In this document: in pieces, positions 55,935-64,000 of the stretch | Position numbering within the stretch: position 1 is the first letter of the stretch | Layout: the number at the start of each line of letters is the position of its first letter | Made by a program: the position numbers and the translations under genes | The notes under the pieces: generated by a model | Databases searched by the model: none | Told to the model about the DNA's origin: nothing | The model's input: the letters and a program-made list of their open reading frames with translations, nothing else | Source of the DNA: an uncultured Clostridium sp. | Lineage (GTDB): Bacteria; Bacillota; Clostridia; TANB77; CAG-508 | Length of the DNA: 64,000 bases | Direction: 5' to 3' | Assembly (NCBI GenBank): GCA_948467875.1 | Contig: CAOKFZ010000007.1 | Coordinates: 1 to 64,000, forward strand

Positions 55935-56687
55935 TTACAACTCTAAAATCATGTCATCCTTCGCTGCTATTACATCCATTCCATATTTCTGGCTTAAATT
56001 TTCAGCAATTTTATCAGGATCGTGATTTAGTATATCACGACCAAAATGCGTCAAAATTACTTTTTTCGGTTTGATTGCTTGTATCAATTCCTCTACATTC
56101 GCAATGTTCAAATGCTTTGGTTTTGGCTTGTCTTGTTTATAATATGGAACATTCATTATTAATATTTCACAATTTTGGTAAGAAGCCAAAAGTTCAGGAA
56201 AATAGGCTGTATCTGTCACAAAACCAATCACATGTTTTTTGGTTTTTAAGATAAATCCATAATTTTCTACCCCATGCCTATGTTCCACAGAAGATGTTAT
56301 TTCTATATTTTTTATTTTGTAATTCGAGCTTGGCTCTATCACTTCTAAATTTTCAGGAAATTCCTTCAAATAAGGAAGCAACACTTTTTCGTCTATGGCT
56401 TGTTTTGGCAATAATAAAGTTCCTCTTTTTGTGTCTCCGCCCTCTGTCATAAACTCAACCAATATATTCAAATCATTAGAATGGTCAATATGAATATGAG
56501 ATAAAATAATGCCATCAATTTTATCGTCATAATAATTGATATATTTATAAAATGTATTTGGTCCTGGATCGATTATAATATTGGTATTATCTATGCAACA
56601 ATAATATCCTCCAGCAGAACAAAGCTTCTTAAAAAATATATCTTTATCCCCTGTTGTGCCAAAAAAATGAATAAAGTCTTTCGCCAT
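55935..56687 (-). CDS. MBL-fold metal hydrolase
   Basis: This 250-residue metallo-beta-lactamase-fold protein has the metal motif ILSHIHIDHSND (HxHxDH), His in SVEHRHG, an Asp in FVTDTAY and the terminal VILTHFGRD. It resembles PhnP/RNase Z-like enzymes. The substrate is unknown. A second MBL gene lies 3 bp upstream. Confidence 0.88.
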   Translation of the reverse strand: MAKDFIHFFGTTGDKDIFFKKLCSAGGYYCCIDNTNIIIDPGPNTFYKYINYYDDKIDGIILSHIHIDHSNDLNILVEFMTEGGDTKRGTLLLPKQAIDEKVLLPYLKEFPENLEVIEPSSNYKIKNIEITSSVEHRHGVENYGFILKTKKHVIGFVTDTAYFPELLASYQNCEILIMNVPYYKQDKPKPKHLNIANVEELIQAIKPKKVILTHFGRDILNHDPDKIAENLSQKYGMDVIAAKDDMILEL

Positions 56688-56690
56688 ATT

Positions 56691-57347
56691 CTACTCCACT
56701 TCTATTGTTTCTTCGTTTTCTAAAATTTCATATTCTGCCTCGTATTTTTCAAACATCTCTTGGATGTATTCCAAATTTGGCGGAAATGCTGGATTATCCA
56801 TGTGAATTGGAAGCGTCAAAACCGCGCCGACTTCTTTGCTATATAAAGCTGCCTCAAATGCAGACATCGTCAAACCATGTCCAGTGACTGGAATGCACAA
56901 AATATCTGCTTGATAATCATTTCTAAAGCAAATCGTGTCACTTGTCGCATACAATCGATTTTGACCATCGTCAACAATATAACCTACATTTTCGTGAATT
57001 TCTTTATCGCCTTTGAGTAGTGGCTGATAGCCATGTATCGCATGGACCACTTCAATTTTGACATCACCTAATTCAATTTCGTCACCCTCTTTTACACGAT
57101 TAATTTTCAAATTTGGATACGTTTTTTGTACTTCCTCACTTGAATAAATTTTAATCTTGTCATTTAATTTTTCCAAAACTTCCGCATAACAATGGTCTGG
57201 ATGTTTGTGTGTCACTAAAATAATATCTGCCTCGCCCCAAGCCTTCAGATATTCCTCCTTGTATTTCAAATTTCCTGGGTCAATCAAAACCTTTTTGCCT
57301 TTCGTCTCAATTAATAAACAACTTTGTGGAAATTTCGTAATTTTCAT
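56691..57347 (-). CDS. MBL-fold hydrolase (UlaG-like)
   Basis: The 218-residue protein has SCLLIETKGKKVLIDPG at the start, the metal motif VTHKHPDHCY (HxHxDH variant), VHAIHGYQPL, ATSDTICF and a C-terminal LPIHMDNPAF. This layout is that of small UlaG/YycJ-type MBL proteins. It is directly upstream of the other MBL gene and overlaps the kinase gene by 4 bp. Confidence 0.88.
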   Translation of the reverse strand: MKITKFPQSCLLIETKGKKVLIDPGNLKYKEEYLKAWGEADIILVTHKHPDHCYAEVLEKLNDKIKIYSSEEVQKTYPNLKINRVKEGDEIELGDVKIEVVHAIHGYQPLLKGDKEIHENVGYIVDDGQNRLYATSDTICFRNDYQADILCIPVTGHGLTMSAFEAALYSKEVGAVLTLPIHMDNPAFPPNLEYIQEMFEKYEAEYEILENEETIEVE

Positions 57348-58237
57348 AAAAATTCCTCCTCTACCCTTAAAATTTTTCTCAAACTCTCTACTTCTTTTTT
57401 AATAAGTGCTCTATTTTGTATCTTGTCTCCATAAACAATACCATAATACGGCATTATTTTTATATAAAAATTCATTCTAGCCTCAAAATAATCATCCTTA
57501 TTTCCTTTATATTTTTCTAAAATCTGATAAAATAGCTTTTTGTCACATACATAACTCCAAGTAAAATCATAAGCTGGATCAAAAATTCTAATATCGCCAA
57601 AATCAATGATCCCTATCCCATTTTCTGTTACAATCATATGATCAAAAGACAAATCTCCATGAATAATAGTTGGAACATACTTTGTCATTTTTTTATCTTG
57701 AAAATAATTTTCAAACAAATCAATTGTGGCATTCTTCTCATGTTGATTTAAATAAGGAAAGCATATTTTTTGGAATTGTTTATATCTCATTTGATAATTA
57801 GAAATTGGCTCTATCACATCTAATTGAAATTGATTCATATCAACTCCATGCAATAAGTTCAAAAATTTTGTCATATTTTCCACAAGATTTTCTCTCTGTT
57901 TTACAGTCATTTTTTCATACAATTCTTGTGTCAAAAATTCGCCTTTTATCATTTCATAGCCTACAAATGGTTCACTTTCAAAATTTTGATAAATAAATTC
58001 AGGTACCTTAATTGTCTCTGGTAAAATATGATTTAACTCTTTCAAAATCTCATTTTCCATTTTCAGCGTTCGGTAACTTTCTTCACTTCTAGAAAAACGA
58101 AAAATATATGTTTCATCTACTTTTACTACAAAATTATCCCAACCATTATTATCACTTACAAAATTGCTATTTTGAAATTCTGGATATAAACTTATTATTT
58201 TATTTTTGGCTTCTTTCAAATTGCAAATATATTTCAT
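57344..58237 (-). CDS. Aminoglycoside-phosphotransferase-like kinase
   Basis: The 297-residue APH/ChoK-type protein has NNGWDNFVVKVDETYIFRF (nucleotide-binding Lys), the catalytic loop TIIHGDLSFDHMIV and the metal Asp in GIIDFGDIRIFDPAYD. It likely phosphorylates a small molecule; the antibiotic-resistance label should not be assumed. It overlaps the histidine phosphatase gene by 4 bp. Confidence 0.88.
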   Translation of the reverse strand: MKYICNLKEAKNKIISLYPEFQNSNFVSDNNGWDNFVVKVDETYIFRFSRSEESYRTLKMENEILKELNHILPETIKVPEFIYQNFESEPFVGYEMIKGEFLTQELYEKMTVKQRENLVENMTKFLNLLHGVDMNQFQLDVIEPISNYQMRYKQFQKICFPYLNQHEKNATIDLFENYFQDKKMTKYVPTIIHGDLSFDHMIVTENGIGIIDFGDIRIFDPAYDFTWSYVCDKKLFYQILEKYKGNKDDYFEARMNFYIKIMPYYGIVYGDKIQNRALIKKEVESLRKILRVEEEFL

Positions 58238-58873
58238 ATCATTTCTCCCAAATCATGTGACATCAATTTCAAATTTTCCAAAGAATTCCCTTCAAAAATA
58301 TAAGGCTCACAATTTTTTATTTTTAATTTAAAAACGCTTTCTTGAGGTTCCAATTTCAAAATTCCTAAAAACATACATCGTATGGTACAATAATGTGAAA
58401 AAATTCCTATGGTATCATTTTTCTGAAAATCTAATGTATTCAAAAATCCCATAACGCGTTTCAGAACATCTGTGTAATTCTCGCCTTCTGGCGCTTTTTG
58501 TGTAAAACTATCTTTAAAATGCATGTAAGCTGGATTTGTGTAATATTTCTCATATTCTGGATTTTGCCTAATTTCGTCCCTCGTTTTTCCTTCAAAAATC
58601 CCTAAACTTCGCTCTCTTAAATCAGAAACCATTTGATATTCAAAATTGGGCTTTGCTAACTTCGCCGTATCGATTGCCCTTTGCAAATCTGAAACATACA
58701 CTTTACTAATACTTTGTATCACTTCATGTTCAGCTAATTTTTCGGCTGCCTGTATTCCGTTCTTTCGTCAAATTGGTAAAGTCTGTATTCAGACAACCTG
58801 TGCAGAATTGCAAACCATTTTTCATTGCTACATTGGCTTTTGTCTCACCATGCCTTACTAAAACAAGTTTCAA
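58234..58873 (-). CDS. Histidine phosphatase (phosphoglycerate-mutase family), needs +1 frameshift at CGG
   Basis: The start is the TTG at 58873 with AAAGGAGG upstream (LKLVLVRHGETKANVAMKNG; catalytic RHG at residues 7-9). Codon 39 is CGG (58759-58757), at LTKE-CGG. Triplet reading gives RNTGSRKIS and stops. Passing over the C reads GGA ATA CAG, giving LTKEGIQAAEKLAEHEVIQS and the remaining 174 codons, including VYVSDLQRAIDTAKL and SHYCTIRCMF. LTxxGxxQA is the family signature. The product is 212 residues, a normal length. Another start at the downstream ATG would remove the catalytic RHGE. Confidence 0.92.
58756..58759 (-). other. +1 recoding site in histidine phosphatase gene (CGGA)
   Basis: The context is AAA GAA CGG AAT. 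AAA GAA (C)GGA ATA CAG restores L-T-K-E-G-I-Q, the conserved LTxxG motif. Confidence 0.92.
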
Positions 58874-58922
58874 ACTTTTCCTCCTTTTGAACTGCCGAAG
58901 AATCCTCGATCGTTCGATTTAC

Positions 58923-59288
58923 TTATCTCGTAAATCGCCATTGTTTAAAAAATTTGCATAAACCATTTTCATCCAATGAAATCTGAAAAATTCCATCAAT
59001 TTCTTGTTTTTGATTTGTTTTTGTCATCACTCTTATCATTTGCCAATTCACAATACAGGTTTCCTCATTAAAAGCCACAATTTCAAACTGGTACTCAATC
59101 TCTTTTTGATTATCAGCAACCACATTCCACAAATTCGTTACTTCTTCAAAATTGCTGCATGGCTTGTCAATTGGATTTTCATAATACGCAACATCCTTTG
59201 CAAGCAATTCCAAAGTCCTTTCCCAATTCAAATCCTTCCATGAGTTCATAAAATCCTTTGTCCATTTTTCATACTTTTCTTTTAACAT
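58923..59288 (-). CDS. SnoaL-like (NTF2-fold) protein
   Basis: This 121-residue protein has the cone-shaped NTF2-fold pattern: KDFMNSWKDLNWERTLELLAKDVAYYENP, then VNWQMIRVMTKTNQKQEIDGIF, with Asp/His-type residues near the cavity. SnoaL-like proteins bind or isomerise small ligands; the substrate is unknown. It is separated from ispD by 49 bp and from the phosphatase gene by 49 bp. Confidence 0.8.
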   Translation of the reverse strand: MLKEKYEKWTKDFMNSWKDLNWERTLELLAKDVAYYENPIDKPCSNFEEVTNLWNVVADNQKEIEYQFEIVAFNEETCIVNWQMIRVMTKTNQKQEIDGIFQISLDENGLCKFFKQWRFTR

Positions 59289-59337
59289 AATTTTCGTTCT
59301 CCTTTCAATATCGAACGTTTCAAGATTCTTTAATCGT

Positions 59338-60018
59338 TCAATTTTCCATAAATTTTTTCACAATTTCCAAATCTTCATAAGTTGTAATTTTAATATTGGT
59401 GTAATCGCCTTCTATCACTTTGACCAAATATCCATCTTTTTCAAGTAACATACAATCATCCGTCACAGGAAAATTTTGATATTTCTCATGCAAACTTAGC
59501 AAAATTTTTCTATCAAAACATTGTGGCGTCTGAATTAGCCACGTGTTACTTCTTTTTGTTGTACTAACAATCACATTGTTTTCGTCCGTTATTTTAATGG
59601 TATCTTTCGACCTTACGCCAAGAGTTGCCCCTTTAAATTCCTTCATACTTTCTAAACATTGATTGATATATGCTTGTTTTACCATCGGTCTTGCGCCATC
59701 ATGAATGATAACAATATCCGCATCCGTCTTTTGAATGCAATGATAAACCGAGTCCTTTCTTTCCTTTCCACCTTCAATCAACTGAACTGGCTTTTCCAAA
59801 TGCATTTCATCAACTATCTTTTGCACCATTGGCATTTCACTTTTTTTGGCGGCAATTAAAATTTCATCCACAAATTGATTTTTTGCAAATTGTTCCACAC
59901 TATACAAAAAAATCTCTTTTTCCTGCACGACTTCTAAATTTTTATTTCTATTTTGTCCGAACCTTGTGCTATTCCCCGCAACCAAAATAACAGATGCCAC
60001 TTTTTTCCCTTCTTTCAA
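59338..60018 (-). CDS. ispD: 2-C-methyl-D-erythritol 4-phosphate cytidylyltransferase
   Basis: IspD transfers CMP onto MEP in the non-mevalonate isoprenoid pathway. The 226-residue protein has the CTP-binding ILVAGNSTRFGQNRNK at the N-terminus, IIHDGARPMV and the TTKRSNTWLIQTPQCF segment. It overlaps ispE by 4 bp, so ispE-ispD translation is coupled. CGG occurrences are out of frame. Confidence 0.95.
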   Translation of the reverse strand: MKEGKKVASVILVAGNSTRFGQNRNKNLEVVQEKEIFLYSVEQFAKNQFVDEILIAAKKSEMPMVQKIVDEMHLEKPVQLIEGGKERKDSVYHCIQKTDADIVIIHDGARPMVKQAYINQCLESMKEFKGATLGVRSKDTIKITDENNVIVSTTKRSNTWLIQTPQCFDRKILLSLHEKYQNFPVTDDCMLLEKDGYLVKVIEGDYTNIKITTYEDLEIVKKFMEN

Positions 60019-60885
60019 AATAAATCCTCCTTTTTTGAAATCTCGGATATTGTTATGTAAGTTTCGTACTTGTTTTTCAATTTTTCATAAGCTTGTTGGG
60101 CTGCTTTTTTGGTTTTAAAAATCCCATAAATGCACGAACCAGAACCAGTAAGCAAACTGCCAACAGCTGCATTTTCAAGCAATTCTTTTTTGATTTTTTG
60201 AAGCAAATCTTTTTCTTGCAAAGTTTCTTCAAACACATTATATAAGTGATTTGCCAATAAATCTACATCTTGTGTTTCGAGTGCTTTTATTATGTGACAA
60301 GAAGTGTCTTTTTGCTGCATACCATTTTTCCTATCTAATATTCTAAACATCTCTTTCGTGCTACAAGAAATTTGCGGTTTAATAATTAACAAATAATATT
60401 TTAAATTGGCATGAAGGGGCGTTATTTCGTCTCCTATGCCTTGTGCCAACACAGCTCCATGGTACAAACAAGGTACTACATCTGCCCCCAAACTTTTTCC
60501 TAAATGCTCCATTTCCTTTTTCGACAATTTCAAATCAAACAACTCATTCATCGCTAAAATGAAACTAGCACAATCTGTGCTTCCACCACCGCAGTCCCGC
60601 TTGCATCGGAATATTTTTATGCAGTATTACTTTTATGCCAGAAATGGGATATTGCTCTTTTAATTTCTGATATGCTTTGCAAATAATATTTTCTGAAGTT
60701 TGCAATTCTTCCACATTCGTAACTAGCTCCAAATCATTTGTATTCGTTTTTTGAATATAAATTTCATCATACAAATTAATTTTCTGGAAAACAGATTTCA
60801 AATTATGATAGCCATCTTCCCTTTTGTCACACACCATCAAACTCAAATTAATTTTTGCTTTTGCTTTTTTATAAATTTCTTCCAT
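60015..60885 (-). CDS. ispE: 4-diphosphocytidyl-2-C-methyl-D-erythritol kinase IspE, needs +1 frameshift at CGG
   Basis: IspE phosphorylates CDP-ME. The N-terminal part (AKAKINLSLMVCDKREDGYHNLKSV) is standard. Codon 99 is CGG (60591-60589). Triplet reading gives GLRWWKHRLC and stops at 60565. Passing over the C yields GLGGGSTDCASFILAMNELFDL, the GHMP kinase ATP motif GLGGGSxDAA, in frame with the remaining 191 codons. The joined protein is 289 residues, a normal length. The downstream part alone (from the ATG at 60551) would lack the P-loop and has no function of its own. IspE is expected to be essential here, so recoding must be efficient enough for survival. Confidence 0.95.
60588..60591 (-). 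other. +1 recoding site in ispE (CGGT)
   Basis: The context is GGA CTG CGG TGG TGG. GGA CTG (C)GGT GGT GGA AGC restores the invariant G-L-G-G-G-S ATP loop. Confidence 0.95.
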
Positions 60886-60894
60886 AATTTTCTC

Positions 60895-61359
60895 CTACTC
60901 CACTGTAATACAAGCAAAAACGCTAATTCCGTTGCCTTTTCCACATTCCGTTAAACCTTCTCCCGAGGTTGCTGTTATACCAATACTGGTTGGTTCCAAG
61001 TTCAAAATTCTGGCAAGATTTGCCCTCATTTCTTCTATTTTAGGCGTTATTTTTGGCTTTTTACATTCAATCGATAGCGACAAATGCATAATTTTCTCAT
61101 TCAAATATTTTAGAGCCTCTTTTAAATAGACCTCACTATTGGGGATGCCTTTTTGACACAAATCATCTGCTACTTTTCCAAGAATATTTTGGCATGTAAT
61201 GCCAGACACTGCATTTGTAATCGCATGTAAGACAACATCTGCGTCGCTATTGCCTAAAAGTGAATAGTTTTCTTCAAATTCTACTCCACCTAATAACAAT
61301 TTTTTATCTGGATTTTCTAAATCAATTTTATGGCTATCTTGCCCAATTGCTACTTTCAT
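60895..61359 (-). CDS. ispF: 2-C-methyl-D-erythritol 2,4-cyclodiphosphate synthase
   Basis: IspF forms the cyclic diphosphate in the MEP pathway. The 154-residue protein begins VAIGQDSHKI and has the metal site DADVVLHAITNAV and the C-terminal ITATSGEGLTECGKGNGISVFACITVE. It is the first gene of ispF-ispE-ispD in the direction of transcription and couples with the large membrane-protein gene upstream by a 4 bp overlap. Confidence 0.96.
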   Translation of the reverse strand: MKVAIGQDSHKIDLENPDKKLLLGGVEFEENYSLLGNSDADVVLHAITNAVSGITCQNILGKVADDLCQKGIPNSEVYLKEALKYLNEKIMHLSLSIECKKPKITPKIEEMRANLARILNLEPTSIGITATSGEGLTECGKGNGISVFACITVE

Positions 61360-63497
61360 TGTTCCTCCTCATACATTGGCTTAAAAATATACAAACCGTC
61401 CTCTTCATAAATTTTCTCAAAATTCATGTCATAGCCACGTTCATTCATATCATTTTTTACCACAATATAATCAATTTCCAACTTTTCCAAATCATGATAA
61501 TTTAGCCAAATCAGCATATTATCTGCCGCTGGAAGCTCAATGTGCGTTTGCTCATCCGTAATATTGATATTCATGTGTTCATAACGATTATAGAATTTCT
61601 TCTGAGGCTCTGCATTTTCGCCAAGTAATAACTCAAACAATTCCAAATTTGGATATACATTAGTCGAATCAATCGTGCGAAGTCCATTTGCTACCATATA
61701 ATTATTCAGATAAATTCCTGTATCATCTCCAAGCCATAAAGCATCTGGCTCTTGGCTTCTAATTTCAGCAAATTTTGAGCAAATCGGCTTTTTGTAAATG
61801 ACGTCTGTTGTACGAATAACTGGATTAACAGCAATTCCTGTGACGAGTGCAATAAACATGATTACATATAAAGTGGCATGTTTGATTTTTTCATTGTTCA
61901 TATTGAAAATTCCAAAAATCGCAATACCAAATAAACAAATCGAAATTAAGATTTTGACAAATCCAAAATAGCCTGGCAAATTGCAAGTTACCACTGCTTG
62001 ATACATCATATAAGCTGTTGCAAAAATTGGCAAAATATAGCTAGCAATGCGTGGAAACCATTTGGTTTCTTTTTGCATCGCGCCAAATAAATAAATCAGC
62101 ATATAAATTTGAATCGTGCCAAGCGCAATAGTCGCTCTTGGCGCAGTCGTCATTGACATCAAACTGCATTTTGCCAAAATTTCTGGAAAGCCCCATTTGC
62201 ACCAAACAGTCAAAAACAAACTGACTATAACGCTTGGAAATAAGAATTTCCAATGCTTTTTGTCTTTGCGGTTAAAAATGATATAGACAACGGAAAGCAA
62301 AATTGGTAATGGATAAAATGACAACATGCTGGATGCTTCACATGGATTTGGGCAATATTTGTAAGCGAAAAACAAATTATAAAAATACGCATACAAAATC
62401 GTTGCTCCGCCACCAATTTCGCGTCTTTCGCCTGGATAATCGGTGTTCATAATGGCTGCTATTGTGTCCCCTGACAAGCTAAACCATCGCATTAACAAAC
62501 CACCCACACAAAGCAACGTCACGACAATGGTCGCGCAGTCAAACCAATTAATTTTGTAACCATTTTTGAAATTACGAATCATCATCCAAATGAAAATCGC
62601 TAAAAATACATACGCAAATGAAACTTGCCATGCTGGATACAAGATAAAAATATACGAAGTGATTGCCACAATTTCGCCAAGCCCACATAAAATCTTGGTG
62701 CTTTTTTTGTTGGTTTGCATAAATTTGTTAAGTAAAAGTAAAATAATTTGTCCCCAAATAAGTGTATCCATGCAATACCACCATTGCGTAGCACTTGAGA
62801 AAGTAATCATTAACATACCGCATAGAGAAATTCGTTTTTTGCCATTGGTCAAAAGCATGCACATTTCAAAGGAACCAAGTAGCATTGCTACAAGGCGAAT
62901 ATACCAATAAAAACTTAAACCTCTGTCGTTTCCAAGCAATAAAAACATAATTTGGAATGGTTTTCCAATCATTAAAATATCTTTGACTGGGCTATTTACA
63001 AGAGTGAACATATCTGTTTTTGTGCCACGTAATTCGTCGTCAAAATATTGAAATTGGTCGGCGCCTACTCCTTGTGACAAAATATATAATGTCGAAGTTG
63101 CCCATTCGTCAGTTCTTACCATTCTGGCAAAACCTAGCAATGGATGAAAACGATTGTCATCCGAATTGATTTGAAATTGGTCATTAAAATTCACAATCGA
63201 CGAACCTGACAATTTAAAAAGCATAACAAAAACAAGAAATCCTGCCGCTAATTTGTAACGCTGTTTATAAATCCATTCGTACATTTCATTCAATTTCAAT
63301 ACAAAATGTACCCCTGCAAATGCAAAAATCATCGCTACCAACAACATTCTTGTTTTAGAATCATAGCTGTTATCAATATATTTTGTATAAAATCCATATT
63401 CAAAAATCACACTTGCCACTATTGCCAAAATGACAACAATTGCTAATTTCACTTTCGTATAATTTTCTTTGTTTAAGAAATTTTTTATTTTTTCCAA
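61356..63497 (-). CDS. Large polytopic membrane protein (DUF7657-like)
   Basis: The 713-residue protein has about 12 to 14 membrane helices and an extracytoplasmic loop with the segment RMVRTDEWATSTLYILSQG, which resembles DUF7657-type proteins of surface-polysaccharide loci. The C-terminal 140 residues form a soluble outer domain (QEPDALWLGDDTGIYLNNYM). Neighbouring glycosyltransferase supports a role in cell-surface glycan assembly, but no catalytic motif is certain. No in-frame CGG. Confidence 0.6.
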   Translation of the reverse strand: MEKIKNFLNKENYTKVKLAIVVILAIVASVIFEYGFYTKYIDNSYDSKTRMLLVAMIFAFAGVHFVLKLNEMYEWIYKQRYKLAAGFLVFVMLFKLSGSSIVNFNDQFQINSDDNRFHPLLGFARMVRTDEWATSTLYILSQGVGADQFQYFDDELRGTKTDMFTLVNSPVKDILMIGKPFQIMFLLLGNDRGLSFYWYIRLVAMLLGSFEMCMLLTNGKKRISLCGMLMITFSSATQWWYCMDTLIWGQIILLLLNKFMQTNKKSTKILCGLGEIVAITSYIFILYPAWQVSFAYVFLAIFIWMMIRNFKNGYKINWFDCATIVVTLLCVGGLLMRWFSLSGDTIAAIMNTDYPGERREIGGGATILYAYFYNLFFAYKYCPNPCEASSMLSFYPLPILLSVVYIIFNRKDKKHWKFLFPSVIVSLFLTVWCKWGFPEILAKCSLMSMTTAPRATIALGTIQIYMLIYLFGAMQKETKWFPRIASYILPIFATAYMMYQAVVTCNLPGYFGFVKILISICLFGIAIFGIFNMNNEKIKHATLYVIMFIALVTGIAVNPVIRTTDVIYKKPICSKFAEIRSQEPDALWLGDDTGIYLNNYMVANGLRTIDSTNVYPNLELFELLLGENAEPQKKFYNRYEHMNINITDEQTHIELPAADNMLIWLNYHDLEKLEIDYIVVKNDMNERGYDMNFEKIYEEDGLYIFKPMYEEEQ

Positions 63498-63506
63498 TTG
63501 CTCCTC

Positions 63507-64000
63507 CTACCACTTAATATCAATCTTCAATTTATCTACCATAAAACGATAGGCCCACACATAAATATCTGGTATTTTCATACGATACAATAAATGTACG
63601 CCCCAAATCGCAATAAATTTTATGCCTTTTGGAAAACAATGCGAAATTTTGAAAAATTTCGATTTTCGCCAAGTTGGAAAATACTCATCTAAATAAGCAG
63701 TCACCTCTTTTAACATGTGGTGCATATTGACCGTTTTATCATAAGAAACCATATACATCCATGAAATTCCCAAATGCAGAAATGCCATCTCATCCAAACA
63801 ATATTTGAATTCTTCATAAATGCCTTTTTCAATAGCATGCTCTTTGGTTACTAACAAATATTTTTTCAAATTGTCGATATCTTGTCTATTCATATTATGG
63901 ATTTGCGAACTTGAACGCAAATAATAATGATACAAAACATCTGGTATAAACGTTAATTTTTGGACGCCATTCATGTAAGCATGAATGAGAAATAACGTAT
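63507..64000 (-). CDS. Glycosyltransferase family 2, C-terminal part (runs off the window)
   Basis: The frame is open from 63507 to the right edge of the window; the start lies outside. The visible part (about 164 residues) contains LTFIPDVLYHYYLRSSSQIHN, a typical C-terminal stretch of GT2 enzymes, then a helical tail. It lies 9 bp before the large membrane-protein gene in the direction of transcription. The donor sugar and acceptor are unknown. Confidence 0.75.
   Translation of the reverse strand, partial: TLFLIHAYMNGVQKLTFIPDVLYHYYLRSSSQIHNMNRQDIDNLKKYLLVTKEHAIEKGIYEEFKYCLDEMAFLHLGISWMYMVSYDKTVNMHHMLKEVTAYLDEYFPTWRKSKFFKISHCFPKGIKFIAIWGVHLLYRMKIPDIYVWAYRFMVDKLKIDIKW

Noticed and set aside
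1373..60885. The six frameshifts as sequencing or assembly errors
   Set aside because: Errors would cluster at homopolymers and hit random codons; all six fall at CGG before GGN-type sequence, and essential ispE is among them. Read data are still needed.
1373..60885. Simple reassignment of CGG to another amino acid
   Set aside because: Reassignment keeps the triplet frame; here the downstream protein continues only in the +1 frame.

Overview
The window reads as chromosomal DNA of an AT-rich, anaerobic, endospore-forming Firmicute of the Clostridia type. The evidence is a GerA-type germinant receptor operon, dipicolinate synthase subunit A, a YtvI-like sporulation membrane protein, pyruvate formate-lyase with its activase, a sortase with LPxTG-type substrates, a T-box before thrS, and a compact alpha2-type glycyl-tRNA synthetase. 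No phage, IS element or CRISPR array is visible. Genus cannot be fixed from the sequence alone.

Layout. 0.2-16.7 kb is almost all minus strand: an unusual tRNA-Gly, a DUF308 protein, dprA, folD, an SH3 surface protein and sortase, uppP, spoVFA, a TPR protein, mrnC, rbgA, small accessory genes, an LPRTG surface protein, ychF, cysE and glyS. 16.8-20.9 kb is the plus-strand ger operon. 21-33 kb holds thyX, an acyl-CoA ligase/TetR/transporter/DUF4321 cluster, an orphan nuclease-toxin domain, ytvI, a CBS protein, a tiny membrane peptide, a Nudix/DUF2000 pair, an ATPase and a short-chain dehydrogenase. 32.7-39.5 kb carries a YgjP-like protease, glmS, a probable 6S RNA and pflB-pflA. 39.5-48.7 kb is cell envelope plus T-box/thrS (GH25 lysozyme, mltG, SH3 protein). 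48.9-50.3 kb is an NfeD/SPFH pair. 50.3-64 kb is minus strand: hemW-whiA-prmC, a run of small metabolic enzymes, ispD-ispE-ispF, and the start of a surface-polysaccharide region.

The main discovery is translational. Six genes (dprA, rbgA, a TetR regulator, a small fourth ger subunit, a histidine phosphatase and ispE) are each broken by a +1 frameshift at an in-frame CGG codon. In every case, passing over the C and reading the next three bases (GGA, GGT or GGC) as glycine restores a full-length, family-typical protein. The restored glycine is often invariant in the family: WYP-GHM in RbgA, GL-GGGS in IspE, VP-GS in DprA. The same window has a tRNA-Gly whose anticodon UCC is followed by G37 instead of the usual A37, with a mismatch in its anticodon stem. 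Its UCCG is complementary to CGGN. Read by eye, none of the recognisable intact housekeeping genes here contains an in-frame CGG. I propose that this organism decodes CGGN as a four-base glycine codon, or slips +1 at a starved CGG. Against this, three poorly conserved monocistronic genes (35418-35951, 43438-44073, 50347-50691) contain five in-frame CGG codons that must be read as ordinary triplets, so the recoding is either incomplete or those genes are newcomers.
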